Positions 36,253 to 40,263 of a DNA stretch of 40,263 nucleotides are shown in pieces; within the stretch, counting starts at the first letter, position 1, and each line of letters starts with the position of its first letter. The stretch is from an uncultured Bacteroidales bacterium. Its GTDB lineage: Bacteria; Bacteroidota; Bacteroidia; Bacteroidales; P3. The stretch is from assembly GCA_900318175.1 (NCBI GenBank), contig ONJQ01000023.1, positions 1 through 40,263 on the forward strand. The letters run 5' to 3'. Under the pieces are notes generated by a model. It was not told the origin of the DNA. It ran no database searches and was given only the letters and a program-made list of their open reading frames with translations. Both the position numbers and the translations under genes were made by a program.

Positions 36253-38097
36253 ATGAGATCTTTTTTGAGGGCTGCCTTTCCAATATTGCTATTATTCACA
36301 TGTGTCAATGCAAATGCACAACCTGTTAATTCTTTTGCAGAGGCTTTGGAGTACGGTGAGACCAAATTGAATACATTGAAGCAAGAGAATGTGGCTCATC
36401 CAATGCAATATATGGTTCTGACGAGTTCGGCTTCTTTTAAGGAACAGGTTCGATTACCATTTACGGTGTATGAAATAAAAGACACATTTGATTTGAATGG
36501 CGATATTGTTTCTATTCCATATTATTGTGTACTGGCTTTTAATGGTGGTGCCTTGAAGAATGGGCGGGTAATTGGGAATAATACCCAATATTGTTCGAAA
36601 TTTAAATCATCTGTTTTACGTGATTGTGAAGTGGATGGTTCATGGGAAGAGATCGGGCTTGTTGTCAAGGCTAGTGAAAGAGGAATGGTGGCTAACGATG
36701 AAGAGCGTTCTAAGGATAATTATAGGGCATTGTGTTCTCTAATCAGAAAGGGTGAAAACCTGTTTTTTGATGGGAAATATTATATCTCTTTCTCAGAGCC
36801 TCTTGTACTTGATAGAGAGGTTAGGTTTTTTGGTGGTGAGTTGGTGTATCAAAAAAACGCATTTAGCTTTTCAAGTAATGGAGGAATTGTTGTACAAGGA
36901 TCTTCCATTGCGGTTTCTGAAAAATCCCCCAAATCTACTTTTTGTGGTTCTGAAAAATTGCTAAGAGCAGTTTCTATTAGTAAAATAGGATTTGTGCATT
37001 GTTCGATAGATTGCCGTTATTTAGTTAGTGTTTCTTATGAAGATTTGAATTCTGATTCAGTTCCATTTGGTGTTAAACAAGTCAAAGTTGATTATTGTGA
37101 TTTCAAGCAAACAGGACGATTGAGGATTAGGAATGCTGTCATCTCAGATAGTTGTATTATTACTCACAATTATTATCATAAATTAACCACTACGCCTATC
37201 TATATTTGCCCTAATCATTCAATTCAATCTTCGCCAAATGACGAACGCGCATATAAGTATGTTTCTCAAAACCTGTTGAAGGGTTGTCCGATAGTTATTG
37301 ATCATAATATCTTTGTAGGAACACCAACCTCCGTTGGTTCATACTATTGCGCTGCTTTAATTAAGTCTGTTGATTGTTTTTTTACGAATAATTACATAGA
37401 GGATATCATTAATTACTCTGATGATTCTGGCGCTACGGCATACGATGCCTATTTGTCTTGTACAAATGTGTATTATGAAAATAACTTTGTTAAGGACGTA
37501 ATGTCTTTTTCAAAAGGAAATACAAAAAAGCCACTGTGTCAAGTTGGGAAGAGTAAAACCAATCCATTATCTTATATGAAGATTCCAGCCAAGAGATGGT
37601 ATAGGAATAATGTCTTCATTGTTGACGGTAATCGCTTTTTGAATATGGGAGCAGATTCATCATCACTTTATGCGGATATTTTTGCAAATAATTCATATAT
37701 TAGTGATTATTTATGGGAGGGGAATGCTGTGGTTTTTAACAAAGCGCGGTTGAGAACTGGGAATGCGGGGAAAAGTTACAAATCATTTAAACTATTGAAT
37801 AATTATTTTGAAGTTGATGAAGTTGATGGTGTAGGATTGATTAAAGTCCGAACAGATCAAAAAACCGAGATGGTTCTTGTCCAAGGTAATACGTTTAAAT
37901 TGAATAAAAACCATTTTTTCCCATTATTCTATCAGAAGTATAATGAGGATGATTTTCAAGAAGATAAAAAACATGTTGTTATTACCGATAATACCTTCTG
38001 TAATTGCGTCCCTAAAGTGGTATTCTATACGGGTGAACAGATTATTGTAAATAACAATTCTTATAGAACATGCGGGGGGGTAAAGAATAAGGATTAA
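36253..38097 (+). CDS. Secreted beta-helix-like protein, unknown function
   Basis: A 614 aa exported protein I cannot assign to a family. Signal peptide MRSFLRAAFPILLLFTCVNANA, cleaved before QP (about residue 22-23), which is why I start at 36253 rather than at the upstream GTG at 36172. From about residue 120 the sequence is a chain of short beta-strands with repeated Asn/Val/Ile rungs (LAFNGGALKNGRVIGNNTQY, DHNIFVG, FFTNNYIEDI, VYYENNFVKDV, FIVDGNRFLN, LLNNYFEV, VLVQGNTFKLN, VITDNTFCN, IIVNNNSY). This is the signature of a right-handed parallel beta-helix, as in polysaccharide lyases and tailspikes. Rich in aromatic residues and cysteine. In a capsule locus it may trim, modify or anchor the glycan; that is inference. 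No catalytic site recognised. Confidence 0.7.
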   Translation: MRSFLRAAFPILLLFTCVNANAQPVNSFAEALEYGETKLNTLKQENVAHPMQYMVLTSSASFKEQVRLPFTVYEIKDTFDLNGDIVSIPYYCVLAFNGGALKNGRVIGNNTQYCSKFKSSVLRDCEVDGSWEEIGLVVKASERGMVANDEERSKDNYRALCSLIRKGENLFFDGKYYISFSEPLVLDREVRFFGGELVYQKNAFSFSSNGGIVVQGSSIAVSEKSPKSTFCGSEKLLRAVSISKIGFVHCSIDCRYLVSVSYEDLNSDSVPFGVKQVKVDYCDFKQTGRLRIRNAVISDSCIITHNYYHKLTTTPIYICPNHSIQSSPNDERAYKYVSQNLLKGCPIVIDHNIFVGTPTSVGSYYCAALIKSVDCFFTNNYIEDIINYSDDSGATAYDAYLSCTNVYYENNFVKDVMSFSKGNTKKPLCQVGKSKTNPLSYMKIPAKRWYRNNVFIVDGNRFLNMGADSSSLYADIFANNSYISDYLWEGNAVVFNKARLRTGNAGKSYKSFKLLNNYFEVDEVDGVGLIKVRTDQKTEMVLVQGNTFKLNKNHFFPLFYQKYNEDDFQEDKKHVVITDNTFCNCVPKVVFYTGEQIIVNNNSYRTCGGVKNKD

Positions 38098-38631
38098 TCT
38101 CAGAGATGATAGATCAATAGTACTGCACTATGTCAAGGCTATGAATTTGTAATTATGTTCCGATAACTGGCCAGACAGACAGTATTTGAGGTTTCGTTCA
38201 ACTCTATTCTTGATAATAGGGGTTATTCAATTGAAGTTGGTATTGTTCCGAAAAAGTTATCAATTATTATATTATCCTTGATACAAGGCCCAAATAATCG
38301 TTCTGTTCGATAAATGACCGGATCAACAGCATGCCGGGTTTTATTTGGTCGAGGTTTGGTGTGAACTGAAAGCAGATGGGGATTATTCTACAGGCTTAAG
38401 GTAATTCTTCTATTATGAGGAAATTGTATAATACAAGTAAAACAGATTATAATATCTTTTTTTGCCTATTCGGCTATCGCCATAACGGTATTTATGTAAA
38501 AGAGGTCCTGAGAATTAATCTTTTTCTTTTTTTGTAATGATTACAGGGAAGTATAAAGGATATCTTTCAAAATCTTTTAGTTCGGCTTGAGTTATAATAG
38601 AAATAATTTCGTTGAATATATTCTTTCCAAG
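38098..38631. other. 534-base spacer without a recognised gene
   Basis: No plus-strand frame over about 60 codons. One stretch near 38190-38310 reads IEVGIVPKKLSIIILSLIQG, weakly like the start of a family 2 glycosyltransferase (normally KLSIIIPVYN). If real, it would be a broken glycosyltransferase gene, but the evidence is thin. T-runs precede the next gene; no TAnnTTTG box seen. Confidence 0.35.
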
Positions 38632-39516
38632 ATGAATGGTTTAAGGAATTTTATGCTAAGAGTGGTTGTAAAACTCTATTTTTTGTTTCCCGAGAGGTTG
38701 TATTTAATCATGAGGTACTATCTGGAAATGGGGAAACCTTTGCATTTGGACAATCCAAAGACGATGAATGAGAAACTGCAATGGCTTAAATTGTATAATA
38801 GGAAACCAGTATATACCCAAATGGTAGATAAGGTTTCGGCTAAAGACTATGTGGCAAAAATGATAGGGGAGAAATATATTGTACCAACATTAGGCGTTTG
38901 GGACCATTTCGATGAAATCGATTTTGATACATTACCTAATCAATTTGTTCTGAAGACCAACCATAGCGGAGGAAGTACTGGAGTTGTCATTTGTAAGGAC
39001 AAAACAGCATTTGACAAGGTTGCTGCGAGGGAAAAACTCGAACGCTCTTTGAAACAGGACATTTCACGAACTTCAGTGGAATGGCCATATCGAAACATTA
39101 AACGAAAGATTTTTGCAGAGGTGTATTTAGGTGATGACCTAACAGATTACAAGTTTTATTGCTTTGATGGCAATGCCGATGTAGTGTTGAATTGTATTGA
39201 AAGACAATCAGGAAAGCCCAAATTTTATTTTTTTGATAAAGAATGGAATTTGCGTCGGTTAAACAAAAGAGGTAAAGAAGCACCAGAAGGGTTCACTTTA
39301 CCTAAACCTAAAAACATGGATGAGATGTTTGTCATTGCGGGCCGTCTATCGGAAGGTCTTCCTTTTGCCAGGGTGGACTTATATAATATAAATGGAGATA
39401 TATATTTTAGCGAGATTACATTTTTCCCGGCCAGTGGTTTTGACAAGAACCGCCTTCCCGAGTCCGATTTATATTTTGGAAATAAGATTGTTTTGCCGAA
39501 AGTTAAAATCCAATAA
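38632..39516 (+). CDS. TupA-like ATP-grasp protein
   Basis: A 294 aa protein of the TupA-like ATP-grasp family, found in polysaccharide loci. Family features include PKTMNEKLQWLKLYNRKPVYTQMVDK near the N-terminus, then YIVPTLGVWDHFDEID, the ATP-binding QFVLKTNHSGGSTGVVICKD, DYKFYCFDGN, and the metal/ATP-binding end FARVDLYNINGDIYFSEITFFPASGF. TupA makes the teichuronopeptide of Bacillus, where glutamate is joined to glucuronate polymer. An amide-forming role on uronic acids would fit the Ugd and epimerase enzymes here; that is inference. An in-frame TTG at 38587 gives 15 more residues; ATG 38632 is preferred. Confidence 0.85.
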   Translation: MNGLRNFMLRVVVKLYFLFPERLYLIMRYYLEMGKPLHLDNPKTMNEKLQWLKLYNRKPVYTQMVDKVSAKDYVAKMIGEKYIVPTLGVWDHFDEIDFDTLPNQFVLKTNHSGGSTGVVICKDKTAFDKVAAREKLERSLKQDISRTSVEWPYRNIKRKIFAEVYLGDDLTDYKFYCFDGNADVVLNCIERQSGKPKFYFFDKEWNLRRLNKRGKEAPEGFTLPKPKNMDEMFVIAGRLSEGLPFARVDLYNINGDIYFSEITFFPASGFDKNRLPESDLYFGNKIVLPKVKIQ

Positions 39517-39761
39517 AACCATAAAAATGCCTTCATCAAGGGACTAAGATTCCAGTGCACTGCAGCTTGGTTTAGTCGCTCACACAACTGGAGGAACAAA
39601 ACAAAAGGTTTCCCCAACACGAAAACTTAATTAAAAACAGCGCCATCCAATTTGAATCATCAAAGAAAGCCTGGGCAAAAGATAATAGTGAATTATAAAC
39701 GAATTAATTACAAAACCTTTTTGCTTGGGAAGAACTTTATACCAAATAATAGTATTAATGT

Positions 39762-40178
39762 ATGTTAAAAATCATTACTTTCGGTGTCTATGATATGCTC
39801 CATATCGGGCATATCCTGCTTTTCAAGCATATTAAGGAGTCCTTTCCCAACCAAGAATGCAAGCTTATCGTAGCAGTGCAGGTCAGTGATTGTATTTTGA
39901 AATATAAACCAGACACGAAGATGGTCTATTCCACTGAAGAAAGAATGTTCATGGTAAGCGCGGTACGTTGGGTTGATGAGGTGGTGACTTATAATGATGT
40001 AGATATTGACATTCAACATATTGATTTTGATGTCTTAGCCAAAGGCCCCGATCAGCAGCATTCTGGTTTCCAAAGAGCCGTTGCATGGTGTGAGGCTAAT
40101 GGTAGGCAAGTGGTGACCATTCCGAGAACGGAGGGAATCTCCTCGTCAATGTTGAGAGAATATAGTAAGAATAAGTAA
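39762..40178 (+). CDS. Cytidylyltransferase, glycerol-3-phosphate type (TagD-like)
   Basis: A 138 aa nucleotidyltransferase that would transfer CMP from CTP to a polyol or amino-alcohol phosphate, giving a CDP-activated group for the glycan. Motif GVYDMLHIGHILLF with HIGH at 14-17, then RWVDEV (69-74) and the C-terminal TEGISSSMLRE (ISSS 126-129, equal to the ISTS motif). Length equals TagD (about 130 aa). Glycerol-3-phosphate is the best-known substrate, ethanolamine-phosphate and others are possible. It follows the ATP-grasp gene across 245 AT-rich bases in which I see no gene, and precedes the truncated dehydrogenase gene by 14 bases. Confidence 0.88.
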   Translation: MLKIITFGVYDMLHIGHILLFKHIKESFPNQECKLIVAVQVSDCILKYKPDTKMVYSTEERMFMVSAVRWVDEVVTYNDVDIDIQHIDFDVLAKGPDQQHSGFQRAVAWCEANGRQVVTIPRTEGISSSMLREYSKNK

Positions 40179-40192
40179 TAAATCATTTTTTT

Positions 40193-40263
40193 ATGAAATT
40201 TACCATTATCGGCTGCGGCAATTCTGGCTTAATCCATGCAGCCAAATTATATGAAAAAGGATT
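40193..40263 (+). CDS. NAD(P)-binding Rossmann-fold protein, 5' end only
   Basis: The window ends within this gene. The first 23 residues read KFTIIGCGNSGLIHAAKLYEKG after the Met, with a dinucleotide-binding GxGxxG (GCGNSG). Asn-Ser-Gly in that loop resembles opine/octopine dehydrogenase-type and 6-phosphogluconate-like folds. Family not decidable from this length. It starts 14 bases after the cytidylyltransferase stop and is probably cotranscribed. Confidence 0.7.
   Translation, partial: MKFTIIGCGNSGLIHAAKLYEKG

Noticed and set aside
38074-38080. G7 tract at the end of the beta-helix gene
   Set aside because: Slippage would only change the last few residues, so a phase-variation role is unlikely.
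39225-39620. 131-codon minus-strand open frame at the end of the ATP-grasp gene
   Set aside because: Mostly antisense to the conserved C-terminus of the ATP-grasp gene. The part beyond it has no recognisable feature.

Overview
The window looks like a chromosomal segment of a member of the order Bacteroidales (phylum Bacteroidota); I cannot resolve it further. The evidence is: promoter boxes of the Bacteroidota type (TAnnTTTG, some with a TTTG about 19 bp upstream), an almost complete lack of Shine-Dalgarno sequences, a SusC-like TonB receptor paired with a DUF4249 lipoprotein, a PorT-like type IX secretion protein, DUF3109, and a UpxY-type NusG paralogue heading a surface-polysaccharide locus.

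Region 1 (1-4956, plus strand) is housekeeping: mutS, a five-tRNA cluster (Gly-Leu-Lys-Pro-Thr) behind a clear promoter, then rpsF-rpsR-rplI closed by an intrinsic terminator. Region 2 (5054-6041) holds a tiny Cys/Lys-rich lipoprotein with a well-formed promoter, a G9 tract and the decayed C-terminus of a DDE transposase.

Region 3 (6042-29227) is mostly minus strand: rnr with a HAD phosphatase behind it, an M3 metallopeptidase, a divergent coiled-coil lipoprotein, uvrB with an FAD oxidoreductase, a PorT-like barrel, a type I asparaginase, a hotdog thioesterase, a histidine kinase/response regulator pair, tRNA-Phe, lspA, DUF3109, a 2-hydroxyacid dehydrogenase, the DUF4249/TonB receptor pair, a voltage-gated K+ channel-like protein and an M16 peptidase. 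The spacers carry structured repeats. Two 105-bp elements at 12330 and 21746 align without gaps and share terminal inverted repeats. A 187-bp element at 12592-12778 is bounded by 15-bp inverted repeats and contains GAA-loop hairpins, one of which recurs downstream of the M3 peptidase gene.

Region 4 (29305-40263, plus strand) is the start of a capsule or exopolysaccharide locus that continues past the window. A host-like GC-richer pair, ugd plus upxY, is followed by a promoter with a structured leader. Then, in visibly AT-richer DNA, come a Wza-type export lipoprotein, a second ugd, a UDP-glucuronate 4-epimerase-like enzyme, a third and shortened nucleotide-sugar dehydrogenase, a secreted beta-helix-like protein of unknown function, a TupA-like ATP-grasp protein, a TagD-like cytidylyltransferase and the start of a Rossmann-fold dehydrogenase. 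Together these suggest a uronic-acid-containing polysaccharide, possibly decorated by amide-linked groups and a CDP-activated polyol. No glycosyltransferase, flippase, polymerase or Wzc is visible before the window ends. This locus is the best candidate for undescribed biology here.
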